From Amphibalanus amphitrite (Eukaryota; Arthropoda; Thecostraca; Balanomorpha; Balanidae), in assembly GCF_019059575.1 (NCBI RefSeq), contig NW_024881533.1:248001-312000 (forward strand): a stretch of 64,000 nucleotides of DNA. Direction: 5' to 3'. Position numbers and translations under genes: made by a program. The notes beneath the pieces were generated by a model that was given only the letters and a program-made list of their open reading frames with translations, was not told where the DNA came from and did not search any database. Below, in pieces: positions 46,111 to 57,355 of this stretch (its first letter is position 1; every line of letters begins with the position of its first letter).

Positions 46111-47019
46111 ACTGAGGAGTCAGAGGGGCCCTAGCGGTCAGACACAGACACTAGCGGTTATTCACTGGAGGCCCCAGGAAGTAAGAAGGGCCCTAGCTGT
46201 CAGGCTGGTCAGAGGGCCCTGAATGTCCTGACGTGATTTTTGGGATTCCCGTGAATTTCTTTCGCCTCAGACGTGATTTTGACCTGCCAGGGCCCAGGGG
46301 CACTAAAAATAAAACAAACAAAATAAAAAATGAAAATAGGACATCACCAAAATTAAGTGACCGAAATCCGTTGAGTTTTTAATTTTGCGTATAGGTAGGG
46401 GCACCACGAATTAAATTCATGACCATCCCCTTGGAGTTTTCCTGGATCATCCCCTGGTGCTCGCACGGTTGAGACAAAAACGAGTAAGATTCTGGTCTTC
46501 AATACGCCTTTTCACGCAACACGATCCAGAAAAACAAAGGTATTAGCTCAGAAGTGTTTGACAGGTGATTTTGAGCATGCAAGACGGCGTCTATAGCGCA
46601 TTTAGGTCTTCGGCTTTTGGGGGGGGTCAAATGACCCTCTCAGACCTTTTGGGGGGGGTCATGACCCCGTGGACCCCCCCCAGGATCCGCCAGTGAATGT
46701 GGGCGAGACTTCCTGGAAAGGAATCCAGGTAAATGATTGAGGAATGCCCCTACTGGTAGAACGCTTGAAAAATACAAAAATGAATTTTATCAATGTTCAA
46801 TAAAGTATGTTCATATCTGATGCTATGTATGATATATATGAAATATGTATGATCATAGATAACTTGAATGCTGTTATCATCTTTCTTATCTTAATGCTGA
46901 TTCATGTTATCTATGGTATGATATGTGATGTATGTGTGATACCGTCTTATCCCGCACCGTAGACAGTGTTTACAATTGCTTCACGTGCAAAGAGAGAAAA
47001 TTATTAGCTGTCGTTTAAG

Positions 47020-48281
47020 CCCTGTTCATGAACCCCGGCGGTCGCTGCGGTCGCTGCGGCCAGCCGGGTTGTTACGTCACAAAAAGGGGCGGGGCTCATG
47101 TAGTATGACGAATGTATGACGTCACCTTGCTGCGGCCGCTGCGATCTCTGCGGCCGCAATCCAGCGACCGCCGAGCCGCAAGAAAGTAATTGCACTGAAC
47201 TTGACGCCCTGTTCATGAACCCTGCGGCCGCTGCGGCCGGCCGCAGGCTCTAAGCTCCGCCCATTTTTGAAACGTCATCACCCACTCGACCGCAATCAGC
47301 GTTCCATGAACACGTCTACTGCCGAAATAGTTTCCGATAATTGCGCGCTTGAGACGATTACTAATCAATAGTTTTCACGCGCTTCTTTTCTGTGTATTCC
47401 ATTCCTGTGATGAAAAGGGCGTTTCTCAAGTTTGTGTTTCTGTATTTTTGTAAGTGGGTCACATAAATGATTTGGTATTGTTTTCATTAAATCGTAGCAC
47501 AAATAACTTAAGTCTAAAATTAAATCTCATATTAAAGCATTAATCTAAATTTTAGGTATCATGGCATGCAACACCGGACGGAATGAATTTGTTTATAACA
47601 TCGTCTCCATGGCAACACAGCCTACACTTTGACTTTAGTGCGCCAAGTTCAGTGCAATTACTTTCTTGCGGCTCGGCGGTCGCTGGATTGCGGTCGCAGA
47701 GATCGCAGCGGCCGCAGCAAGGTGACGTCATACATTCGTCATACTACATGAGCCCCGCCCCTTTTTGTGACGTAACAACCCGGCTGGCCGCAGCGACCGC
47801 AGCGGCCGCAGCGACCGCCGGGGTTCATGAACAGGGCCAGAAGTCGAAGTGTAGGCTGTGTTGCCATGGAGACGATGTTGTAAACAAATTCATTCCGTCC
47901 GGTGTTGCACGCCATGATACCTAAAAATAAGATTAATGCTTTAATATGAGATTTAATTTTAGACTTAAGTTATTTGTGCTACGATTTAATGAAAAGAATA
48001 CCAAATCATTTATGTGACCCACTTACAAAAATACAGAAACACCAGACGGCCTTGAGAAGCGCCCTTTTCATCACAGGAATGGAATACACAGATAGGTAAA
48101 AGAAGCGCGTGGAAACTATTGATTAGTAATCGTCTCAAGTGCGCAATTATCGGAAACTATTTCGGCAGCAGACGTGTTCATGGAACGCTGATTGCGGCCG
48201 AGTGAGTGATGACGTTTCAAAAATGGGCGGAGCTTAGAGCCTGCGGCCGGCCGCAGCGGCCGCAGGGTTCATGAACAGGGC
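47020..48281 (-). mobile_element. GGGCCCTGTTCATGAACCC element, interrupted by itself
   Basis: A full-length copy (47020-47204 plus 47838-48281, together about 629 bp) of a MITE with termini GCCCTGTTCATGAACCC, subterminal GGTCGCTGCGGCCGCTGCGG repeats and inner GTGACGTCAT motifs. A second full copy in opposite orientation (47205-47837) is inserted in it. Each copy also contains TACTATGTAGT-like and GCCGGCCGCAGG palindromes. It is noncoding; the alanine-rich open frames come from subterminal repeats. Confidence 0.88.
47205..47837 (+). mobile_element. Same element family, nested opposite copy
   Basis: 633-bp full copy bounded by GCCCTGTTCATGAACCCTGCGG and CCGGGGTTCATGAACAGGGC, lying inside the copy at 47020-48281. 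Its interior contains GATTTAATGAAAAGAATACC in one orientation (reverse of 47981-48010), which documents the uninterrupted state of the site later hit by the 7.8-kb element in copy three. No clear target duplication could be read. Confidence 0.88.
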
Positions 48282-49524
48282 CCTGATTTGTTAAAACGTC
48301 TAGACCAAGGTCTAGACCATTAACAATCTGAAACGGGGCCCTGTTCATGAACCCCGGCGGTCGCTGCGGCCGCTGCGGTCGCTGCGGCCAGCCGGGTTGT
48401 TACGTCACAAAAAGGGGCGGGGTTCATGTAGTATGACGAATGTATGACGTCACCTTGCTGCGGCCGCTGCGATCTCTGCGGCCGCAATCCAGCGACCGCC
48501 AAGCCGCAAGAAAGTTATTGCACTGAACTTGGCGCACTGAAGTCAAAGTGTAGGCTGTGTTGCCATGGAGACGATGTTGTAAACAAATTCATTCCGTCCG
48601 GTGTTGCATGCCATGATACCTAAAAATTAGATTAATGCTTTAATATGAGATTTAATTTTAGACTTAAGTTATTTGTGCTACGATTTAAAGGAAAAGTGCC
48701 ACCTTCTTGAAATATGAAGATATCGTTGGTTTTTATTTTGACATTATTATTTTCCATTTTCTTTTCAAAACCGGTGCCAGAAGTGCATAATTCGCTAAAA
48801 AGTATTTCAAACTATTTAACATATTGGTACTATGTTTATACTCTCTACCGCAGCTACTGTATGATGTCATAGCAATGACGTCACACTCAAGCCAATCAGC
48901 CTTGAGGAGGATAGACTCGTCGGACTGTAGCGGTTGTAAACAACTTGTCGCCCCGTGTGTCTGCCCGTGGCGCTAGTTATCTGTCGAAGGTAAGGGTGAA
49001 AGATGGATATAATGGCCATGGAACGCTATTTTAGGATTATTGGTGAATAGCAAGAATATAGTTTTGGTGGTTTGAAATTGTTTGTCCTCAGTGATTCGCT
49101 TGATTCTCATTATGCGGCATAAGCGGCTGTTTGGTTACATTGCATTTTTTATGATTGTGTAATTATTATGATTATGTTCCTCCAAAGTAGGCATCACATA
49201 TCAATCTCAAAGGCAGATCATCTTCTTTTCATGCCTATAATTTTCTTCAAGAATATTAATAAAAAATATTCCATTTACCCCTGCCTATCATATATCCCAT
49301 GGAGCTGCCGGTGGAAGTAGGCATGCAATGTGACCTAGCATTGGCGATGTGGTTAATTAGCTTTAAAGTACTATGGAATGCTAAAGGTCATCATTTAGAA
49401 TGGTTTTCAAAACATTCCACTAGGAAATATTCATTGAAACCTGAAAATTACTTACAAAATGTAAATGTATAGCCACGTCTCAAGAGCATTCAGCCGTCTT
49501 CTCAGTAAATATATAATGAAACAT

Positions 49525-49790
49525 AATCTTACCTGACCTAGCCTTACCTACAACCTACAACGTACGGCATTGGTAAAGCTGGCATCACTGTCAGCGTATA
49601 TTAGTTTGGTAGGTTGTGGGTAGGTAGGTTGCAGGTCAGTAGGTAAGGTTAGGTTACAGTTAGGTTAGATTGTTTTTAAGATTCCTTTTATCTACACATT
49701 TACCGGTTAGCGCTGACGGTGACACCAGCTTTACCGATACCCAACCTACCACCTACAACCTACAACCTAAAACCTACATTCAATGGTGGC
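49525..49790. repeat. Palindromic TTAGG-like block
   Basis: GGTAAAGCTGGCATCACTGTCAGCG (49571) and CGCTGACGGTGACACCAGC (49709) form inverted arms around GGTAGGTTGTGGGTAGGTAGG...GGTTAGGTTA; outer flanks are CCTACAACCTACAAC. Same style as the 29936-30835 element. Confidence 0.7.
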
Positions 49791-50159
49791 GGGTGGTGAT
49801 AATTGTTATACCTATATGATAATACTGGAGATAAATACCATACAGATTAGCTGGTATCCATGACACACTTTCTTAAGAAGAAGGTCTTCTATTAAATCAT
49901 GTCTATTTTATAGGAATGAAATGATTTTTGTTGTAGTCACATTCCCTACTCTGACCATCATGTCTGATTATTTCCAGTTACCACTGACAATGCCCAAAAC
50001 AAGAACAACAAAGGCCCAAAGGTGGCTGTTTGGTAGTGCGCAAAGCTCCTGGTAAGTGGCATCAAAGGATAGGATGTTGTTGTTGTTATGGGTTAGGGCG
50101 CGTAGCAACTTGGCTCTTGCGTCCAACATCAAAGGATAGGATGTGCTTTGTTATTTCCA

Positions 50160-50375
50160 GGCACGTAGCCAGGATTTTGCTCAGGGGGGGGGGGTCACAG
50201 GTTGTGGCCTAGTGTTGTACCCCCTCCAAAAAAGGAAAATTTCTCTGATTAGGCCCACTATTTTGGGGGTGTGTCACAGCTGTTTTTATTTTTAAAAAAA
50301 ATCGCCATCACCGAGGGGGGAAGGGGCACGAGGGCATGGCTCCCGTGCCCCTCCCCCCTCCTTGGTTACGTCCTT
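50160..50375. repeat. ACGTAGCCAGG / CCTTGGTTACGT repeat
   Basis: GCACGTAGCCAGGATTTTGCTCAGGGGGG on the left and CCCCCTCCTTGGTTACGTCC on the right suggest imperfect inverted ends of a short degenerate element with G-/C-runs. There is no coding content. 49800-50160 and 50380-50980 hold no recognisable gene. Confidence 0.45.
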
Positions 50376-50988
50376 GGTTATTTCTGAGAGTTTGGATATC
50401 ACAAAGCTTTAGATATAAATTAGAATGTAATAAGAAGCTTACAGCATTGCACCTTTCCAGACACTGATAATTCATTTGCCTTTATTGTTTCAAAAGTCAA
50501 TTTTCAACACAAAAAAGTTGAAATTATTAACTCAAATAATTGCAAATATATACTTTGGTAATTTGCCTTTCGCATCACTATCAACAAAATAATCAAGGGT
50601 GACTAAATATGAAATGTTCCTGCATGATCTTCATCGTGAACAATTGTCAAGGTATGATGTTTGCGTGTTGAAATGTTATTAAGAACTTATGTCATAAAAA
50701 CACAACTTGTAAAATTGTGTCTTTCCATATTATTCTGCAAGTAAGCCTTGGAAGGAAGAGACACTATTCCGTCCTACAGAAGCCATTTAGAAATGTGTGA
50801 CATGTTCAGCACTTTGAGTCAGTCGGTGCCCGGACCTCAGTCGGCTGTATGACCGTCTCCTCGTCCTCTTTTGTCGGCTCCGCCCCGTGCTGTTCTATAA
50901 GGGTGTCTGACCCGCTGCCGCTATCCCCACTGTGAGGTCTGACCCGCCGCGCGCTGTCACCACTGTCGGCCCTCTGTGTGCGCGGCAG

Positions 50989-51735
50989 GTGGTGGTGGAC
51001 GTCTCTGCCCTGACGCGCGGCGTGCGTCTGCTCAGTGTGGAGGTGCCGCTGACAGCGGTGCCGGCCGGACCGGCTGCCTCTCCGGCGGCCGACATTGAGC
51101 GCGGCACGTGTCCGCCGCCGTTCGGGCCGCTGCAGCTGCTGCAGTCGGCGGCGCAGCTGTCCGTCTCCGTGTCGCTGGCCGTGCCGCTGGACCTGCTGCC
51201 GCGGCCGGCGCCGGCGCGCTGCGCCTACGGCCGCCTGCTGGCCGTCGTCTCGCAGCGCGGCCTGCAGCGCAGCGGCGTGCTGCAGCTCATCCAGCAGCTC
51301 AACGAGCCGCCCAGCCCGGCGGCGGCCGAGGGCGCCGCGCCGCGCCGGCCCGGCGACGTCAGCACACCTGGCATCAGCGGCTTCTGCCTGGCCGACCGTC
51401 AGCTGCACCTGCTGTTCGCCGAGGGGCGCGCCGACGCCGAGCTGGAACAGACGGCGGCCGGGCCGCGCGCTCTGCCGCGCCGCGACGCTCGACTCTGCCA
51501 CCACTCGGGCCGATTGCTCTTGATCGTCAATACATACATACATACATACATACTGTTTAGGGAGCGCCTGTACCCGCGCCAGCCGGCCGCGTTCCGCGTG
51601 CTCGAGGACCGCCCGCTACGCGCCCAGCTGCTCGACACCCGCCTCTACACGTTACAGAAACAGGAGCCGGCGCGCGCCGTCCGCGCCATCAGAGAGTGCT
51701 TCCGCACGCAGTGGCTGTCGGAAAATGAACCTGCT
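50989..51735 (+). CDS. GC-rich host-like exon, tentatively CFAP92/DUF4550-like
   Basis: Acceptor GTGCGCGGCAG|GTGGTGGTGG followed by about 245 codons with strong GC3 bias like the ECH1 exons. Readable stretches: VVVDVSALTRGVRLLSVEVP; GVLQLIQQLNEPP; TPGISGFCLADRQLHLLFAEG; RERLYPRQPAAFRVLEDRP; LLDTRLYTLQKQEPARAVRA. The pattern (short beta segments, an LxxLFxEG segment, then RLYP...L..LYT) recalls the C-terminal part of the flagella-associated CFAP92/KIAA1257 family, but I recall that pattern only loosely and the assignment is weak. A (CATA)n run at 51530-51552 interrupts the conserved-looking stretch in frame. The frame ends at TAG at 51867, where composition has become AT-rich, so the true exon end is uncertain. 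It lies inside the TTAA element. Confidence 0.45.
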
Positions 51736-51869
51736 TCCGAACGAGGCCGGCCTGCAACAACTGCTGGCCGGCTGTTGGCCGAAAAAAAAACGCCTTCAAC
51801 CGGATGTCAGTTGTCAAATCAACGCGTATTAATGCATTCACTAGGATGGGCTTACGTAAAGCTGTAGAA

Positions 51870-53228
51870 TTGCAAATATATAATGGCACTGTTTTTGATC
51901 CGTTCGGTATGCATTGGTATCATATGATCTCTCATTCACAGACGATCAGCTGCGAAGACCCAGATCCGTAGTAGAGGGCTCATCGAGTCCGGGTCCAGCT
52001 CCCCGTACTTCCTCCACTTTGGAAACACCGCAGCGAAGATCACAGTTATACATAATATTTAGTTTTCATTCACTTCATAACCGAAGGTTGTTTGATAGGT
52101 GATATGCTGCTTGAGTTGCACCCCGGTATATCAATACGAAGCTTCCGTCCCTGCCACATACCAGTGAAGGAGGCGGCGGCGGCGGCGGCCGGGGCCGGGC
52201 TGCCCTGCTCACCGACACAGTCTGTGAAATGCCCCAACAACCTTTAAAATTCAACAGGCTTCATAAATGTTTTTTTGCACCATATTTTCTCGCGTATATG
52301 AAAGCTCTAAAATGTACAATATTCCTTTCAGCCACAAGCGATATAAAAGCTCTACAAAACGTCATGTCTCTGTGTGCAAGAAAGACACATATATTGTGTA
52401 TAATCGAGCGTACATGATCTGCAGCGCTGCGGAGGGCTGCTCGGTTGCCGCTTTTTACCAGTCGGCTCTAGGTCGGACATATGGGTAAACAAAATGGAAT
52501 AGTAATATTAAACAATGCTACCTGCTGATGCTACTGGGCCTCTCATTGGTGAAGAACTGGCAGCCAGCCAGCGTGTTTTTGTGAGAACTGTTTTAACAGC
52601 AGCAACCGAACGGCTCTCGGGCCAGCGACCAGTGAGCGTAGACAGCACAGCGCTCCGTTAGGCATCGGCGGGCAAGCACGCATTAGCTGTGGACGGACCG
52701 GCCGCCCGAACATATTTGTCGGTATCGAAAGTATCGTGAACCAAATGACTGCTAGCGAAAAAAGGACTGCCTCTCGTATCCATGAAAACATGTGTTCTAC
52801 AAAAGTACATAATTGCTTAGTTGTCGCCAGTCACTCATTGCACCATGGCGTCAGTGTGGGGCCGCGCCCCGAATCATCTCAATCGCCAGGCAAAGCATCT
52901 CAATCGACAGGCACATGGTAGTCCAGCTACGAATCCGAGCCGCGGCATCCCGTCTATGTATCTACATTACACCACAATCGAACACTGTCGGGCCACCCGA
53001 GACAGCAGTCTCCAATGTAACATCAAAACCCGCCACTCGTCTAATATCAGAAAAATGAGCATTGAGTACCTACCGAATATCGACTACAGAAGATTACAAT
53101 GGGGTGCAGATCTAGCAAGAGTGTCGCGGTTCGTCTCGGCACGGCTTACAGGCCGCCGAGCCCGCGCAGGTGACCGCCAGCTCCACCTGTTCCACCTCCG
53201 GCGCGGAAGCTCGATCACAAGACTGACC
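51870..53228. other. No recognisable gene
   Basis: Mixed sequence inside the TTAA element, with a (GGC)n run near 52172-52195. Open frames at 52736-53522 on the plus strand lack splice or domain support. Confidence 0.4.
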
Positions 53229-53453
53229 TCAGTCGGCGCTCTGTGCTCGGCACAGGGCGACCGGGTCAGGAGCGGGCCGCTGCCGCCAGGGCCGCGGCCA
53301 CCAGCCACGCGGCAGCGCCCGCGCACCGGCCGCCACCACCCGCTCAGCCCAGATGCGCGCCACGGCGTCATTGGGGCTTCCCTGAGCAGGATCGAACCAG
53401 AGCTGCATGCACGGCTCCGTATCCGCCGTGAACTTCCACGAGTGATCCCACAC
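53229..53453 (-). CDS. Terminal exon of the THAP-like gene
   Basis: Minus-strand exon, acceptor GCGCCTTTTTCAG|GTGTGGG, ending TGA at 53229-53231. It begins VWDHSWKFTADTEPCMQLWF and continues DPAQGSPNDAVARIWAERV, then becomes arginine/proline-rich. I do not recognise this region. Phase 0 joins the 54178-54255 exon. Confidence 0.5.
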   Translation of the reverse strand: MWDHSWKFTADTEPCMQLWFDPAQGSPNDAVARIWAERVVAAGARALPRGWWPRPWRQRPAPDPVALCRAQSAD

Positions 53454-53604
53454 CTGAAAAAGGCGCACGGTTTGCGTCACAGCTCGGCTCACTTTCACAG
53501 TCCACGCACCGGCAGCAATTAAGGGCTACTTAGATAGTGTGCTAATAGAGCGCAATCACTTAGCTTAATCCATATAGTCAACCATGAATTGTTAATTACG
53601 AGCG

Positions 53605-54140
53605 AGCGAGCGAAGCGAAGTCTTTTCAATATCACGGAAAAAGCTCAGTATGAGCGGCCCGACCCGGCCCGGCCTGTAACGCTTTTGAGAGGCTTATATC
53701 TCAGCAACCGCTGGACCGATTGGCCTGCGGTCTTTTTTTTGTTGGCTAGCCCTATTCCCTCTACCCCGTAATTGACTACTCTTGATACATTACAGGGACC
53801 GTCGTGGCACGTGCCACGTGAAAAGTCAAGGGTGTTATTTGTCAAAAGTTGCAAAAGAAGTGATTTTGAGAGGCTCATCTCAGCAGCCGCTTGGGCGGTC
53901 TTGCGGTAAATTTTGTAGGGTAGCTGCACCCCTTCAACCAAAGGTCGGATGCTCTTGATCTATGTGAGTGACCCCCACTGCACGTGCAAAATGCAAAAAG
54001 AAGAGGTGCCGAATTTGTTCCCATTTCAATAACTCTGTAATTACTGGGGCGATTTAGCTGAAACTTGGCATACAGGTAGGCAGTAGGCACCCACCAGGCA
54101 ATGCATTCCCATATGTTGCGGTTAGGGTGCTACTGCTTAG
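53605..54140 (+). repeat. CACGTG-rich repeat, partial copy
   Basis: Starts in GAGCGAGCGAGCGAAGCGAAG and carries GCCCGACCCGGCCCGGCC, GTGGCACGTGCCACGTG and CTGCACGTGCAAAATGC. It is the reverse complement of the right part of the fuller copy at 58090-58955, so the two form an inverted pair 4.4 kb apart. Confidence 0.88.
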
Positions 54141-54177
54141 TGTATTATGTGTAAAATAAAGGACGCTTGAATCTTAC

Positions 54178-54255
54178 CTGAGTGATGTCCATTTCTTGAT
54201 CACTTTCATCTGTGGGTGACCGAGCAGCGACAGCAACCCAAGGCGTATACGGAAT
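54178..54255 (-). CDS. Internal exon of the THAP-like gene
   Basis: 78-bp phase-0 exon, acceptor TTTTTTACAG|ATTCCG, donor ATCACTCAG|GTAAGA. It encodes IPYTPWVAVAARSPTDESDQ and then EMDITQ, an acidic linker such as commonly follows a THAP domain. Confidence 0.55.
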
Positions 54256-54601
54256 CTGTAAAAAATCAGCACACCGTTACCACATGTTTTAATAAAACTT
54301 ACCTATAGGGAGGTAGCATAAAATACAGATCAAAACAATAACATACAAACATACAGATATTCGGTTAGGTTGAAATGGCTAAAAAATATAAAAAATAAGG
54401 GCAAGGTACTAGGGCTGTAAAGCTGTAAGGGCTCGGTACTAGTAATAATTTTTGGCTAAAAATATCACAAATAAAGACTCTGCACTAAAGCTGTAATGTC
54501 TGGTACTAGGAATAACTTTAGAGTGAAGTGTTACAAAAACAATATTCAAAGTCTTTTGATAACTTTGCAGGCATTTTCATCACTTTTAAAAAATAACTTA
54601 C

Positions 54602-54765
54602 ATTCTGATCCGGCACAGCACTGTTCTTTAGACGCAAACGTTTTTGACTGTGCTTATCATGGTGCGCACTTCTTGTTAAGTTTAAGTGGTCATGTGGTCT
54701 TGGCTCATTGGTCATGCCACACACCCTCATCCACTTTTCTCTGTACTTCTTTTTTAAGCGGGAAC
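54602..54765 (-). CDS. THAP-like domain exon (second half)
   Basis: 164-bp exon, acceptor TACTTTTAG|GTTCCC, donor GATCAGAAT|GTAAGT. It encodes RLKKKYREKWMRVCGM, a loop, then SAHHDKHSQKRLRLKNSAVP. THAP zinc-finger domains end in a C-x2-H cluster followed by RLK..AVP; here SAHH...RLKNSAVP fits, although the cysteine expected just before S-x-H is read as another residue (TRSAH). The first half with the other two zinc-binding cysteines was not located. Best read as a transposon-related or transposon-derived DNA-binding protein, possibly decayed. Confidence 0.5.
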
Positions 54766-54841
54766 CTAAAAGTAAAAAAGGGTCAACACATGCTTAGTCC
54801 ATGCAACACATACTCTGTGTATTAAGCTGAATAGCTCCACT

Positions 54842-54960
54842 GAGCCCAGTTTCACCAAGTGCGGTAAACTTAATTTTGGGGTAGTTTTTGTAGTTAAGTA
54901 GTGGGGTAGTTTGGTAGTTTACCCCAAATTGAGTTTACCGCACTTGGTGAAACTGGGCTC
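54842..54960. mobile_element. 119-bp hairpin MITE
   Basis: Near-perfect palindrome with 29-bp arms GAGCCCAGTTTCACCAAGTG... / ...CACTTGGTGAAACTGGGCTC and GGGGTAGTTTTTGTAGTT-type repeats in the loop. It lies inside the TTAA element upstream of the THAP-like exon. No clear target duplication. Confidence 0.85.
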
Positions 54961-55459
54961 TGGTGAGTTTCCTTTTCTTGTCAGCACATAAGTGAAAGAA
55001 AACTGTGTAGACAAGAGATGAACCAAACCCCCATGGAAAGGTAGGTGTTACCACAACCAGGAAATGGGATTTGAAGGGCTGGATAAATGTGTCTGAGTTC
55101 TGCCTTTCAGCCAGACTGGAAAACATCCATACACTACGCCGGATGCCCGTGAGCCCCTCATGCGCCAAAATTTGAAGCAAGCAATTTTGAGCTGAAATTC
55201 CAGTGCATGATTTCCACTGAAAGTTGGGTGCCTGTTTGCACCAAAATTAAGCCACTTTTACATAAAGCACATGTGCATATCTACCGACCAAGGCTATATC
55301 AACCAGACAGATCGTTCCGGGGCCTCGGAGTCAGACGCTCTTCCCTTTCTGAGCGTCTGAATTAGTTAATGTTCCCATGAAAACCCAATACCACAATTTG
55401 TGTGGCACACTGTAGAATCTTAAGGTGAAACAAGGCCCAGGCCGGAAGTTCCGACTCTC

Positions 55460-55735
55460 TTCAGACCTGCCAGCGCCCGCAGGGCAAGTCTGCTGCTAGA
55501 TTGACCACAGCGTGTCAAAAAATTCGGTGACAGCCATTTGCATAAACATTATGCGCCATGCGGTCACCCTGCGCCTAAAAATTCAGCTGCCACCATGCGC
55601 TGAATTTGACGCATGCAAAATTATGCTGGATGTGCGATGAAATTTTCGGGGCAACGCCGCAATCACGCCACTTCGCATGACATATTCGGCATAACTTGCG
55701 TTTTTTTATCCAGTCTGGCATTTCAGTTGTGAAAG
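55460..55735 (-). repeat. Copy of the 31500-31790 dispersed repeat
   Basis: Diverged reverse-complement copy: GTCTGCTGCTAGATTGACCACAG, GCGCCATGCGGTCACCCTGCGCC, AACTTGCGTTTTTTTATCCAGTCTGG. 54961-55460 and 55740-56265 show no gene I recognise. Confidence 0.7.
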
Positions 55736-56848
55736 CCTGAACAGTTCAAAAGGGTTTGCTAATCCAGGGGAGAGTTCTGTGAAAACAAAAGTAATAGAAG
55801 AGCCATTGCAATAAATAAGAATTTAGGTACCTACCTAGGTACCTAGGTACTTACTTGTGCACAGTCACACGCATATCAGTCCCGACCCGACGTAGGTCGT
55901 TTGCTCCGCGGATCACGCACTTCTTCATCGTTATTATAGGTATTTGTTCGAACAAAAATGCCCTGATTTCGGATCAGAGCCACGGTATAAAATATGGTAT
56001 ACTGCCTTGCGTAAGATAAAAATGCATTTTAGCAATTGGCTACCAAACGAGATGTCATCTGTTCAGGGCATAGCATAGGTTTACTTTCATAGACCTCATG
56101 AAAGTAGCTCATGAAACTCATCACCAATCAGCGCGACGGATTTCAAGATTCGATTGCGGATGTTCATCCGCCGGCCGATTGCCAGAACAGACAACGAAAA
56201 ATAACGCAACTGCTCGTGGTCTGCTCGCTAGTACAGGGATCCGTGCCTGATCAGTACTGCTGCAAGCTGATTGGTTAAAAACCAAAGCCTCGCCGCGGGT
56301 GGCTGTATTGTCGGATAAGAACGCATTCCTGGGATAAGAACGCATTCCTGGCATATTTTCTTTTAAAATTGCCGATAACTACGAATGGAGGCCGAAATCG
56401 GCCGTAAGGAGGTAGACGGAGAGGTTTTCGGACACGGGCTACAAGATGGCTATCTCAGTTTCAATCCCCATGTTAAAGGTGGCCCTTTTCCTTTAATGAA
56501 AAGAATACCAAATCATTTATGTGACCCACTTACAAAAATACAGAAACACCAGACGGCCTTGAGAAACGCCCTTTTCATCACAGGAATGGAATACACAGAT
56601 AAAAGAAGCGCGTGGAAACTATTGATTAGTAATCGTCTCAAACGCGCAATTATCGGAAACTATTTCGGCAGCAGACGTGTTCATGGAACGCTGATTGTGG
56701 TCAAGTGGGTGATGACGTTTCAAAAATGGGCGGAGCTTAGAGCCTTCGGCCGGCCGCAGCGGCCGCAGGGTTCATGAACAGGGCCCGTCTAGTAGACATT
56801 TCGTCTAGTCTGAATTATGTCATATTTTTTATATAAAATGTATTTTTT

Positions 56849-57050
56849 TTACCTTTAAGCTCCCGAAAGATATCGGCGGTACGGGATAAAATTATTAAAC
56901 CGTTCGTAGGTAGAAAAATCTTTTAAACGTCTCGCCTATCGGCTCGCCGTTTAAAAGATTTGTTCTACCTACTCGCGGTTTAATATATAATATCGATTAC
57001 CTACCTATACCGCTATTATGGCCGTCTCGGGAGTTATGTGAAGGTAAACA
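56849..57050. mobile_element. Palindromic MITE, CTCCCGA termini
   Basis: Imperfect inverted repeat: CTCCCGAAAGATATCGGCGGTA...AAAAATCTTTTAAACG on the left, CGTTTAAAAGATTT...TACCGCTATTATGGCCGTCTCGGGAG on the right, with CGCCTATCGGCTCGC at the centre. It includes TAGGTAGA/TCTACCTA segments. Noncoding. Confidence 0.75.
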
Positions 57051-57355
57051 AACTAGCATATTTTGCCGGGGAGGACCACACCAGCCAAAGAATCAGCCTC
57101 ATTTGGTAAACTGGACATATTCATGCCAACAGTAGGTACATATTTTGTGTGTCACGTCGTTCGGTCCTTCAATGTGCATATATTAAGCTCACTTTGATAT
57201 GATTGTCATGTTTTAAGTCCGTTAATCGTTTTGGACGATTGAAGGCGATAATCGAATAAGTTGTGTTAAAGACCAGCGTGTTATCCTTTGTGTGTTATGG
57301 TAGCCTACACAAATTTTGGACCGGTGAATGTGCACTTGAGGTATTCGGCAGGCAC

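Larger units (their letters stand above)
48689..56492. mobile_element. 7.8-kb TTAA-flanked DNA transposon, Kolobok-like
   Basis: 7804 bp bounded by AGGAAAAGTGCCACC and GGTGGCCCTTTTCCT, with TTAA at 48685-48688 and 56493-56496. The unoccupied target is visible in the sister repeat (GATTTAATGAAAAG near 47984). The outer 240 bp at each side match the 504-bp MITE at 12332. Just inside the left end lies a possible promoter/first exon (...CTGTCGAAG|GTAAGG near 48990) and an exon near 49979 beginning ATGCCCAAAACAAG. A minus-strand set of exons includes a THAP-like domain (54602-54765). TTAA target sites together with THAP proteins are known for the Kolobok superfamily, which is why I prefer it to piggyBac. 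No intact DDE transposase was found. It also contains a GC-rich host-like exon (50989-51735), so gene capture or a second insertion is possible. Confidence 0.72.
48337..56786. mobile_element. Third GGGCCCTGTTCATGAACCC copy, split by a 7.8-kb insertion
   Basis: The left part (48337-48688) and right part (56493-56786) are together one element of about 642 bp, with GGGCCCTGTTCATGAACCCC at one end and GGGTTCATGAACAGGGCCC at the other. They are separated exactly at a TTAA by the element at 48689-56492. Confidence 0.9.

Noticed and set aside
50932..51560. Alternative-frame and opposite-strand proteins over the GC-rich exon
   Set aside because: High GC leaves several frames open; only the frame beginning after the GCGCGGCAG acceptor shows protein-like composition.
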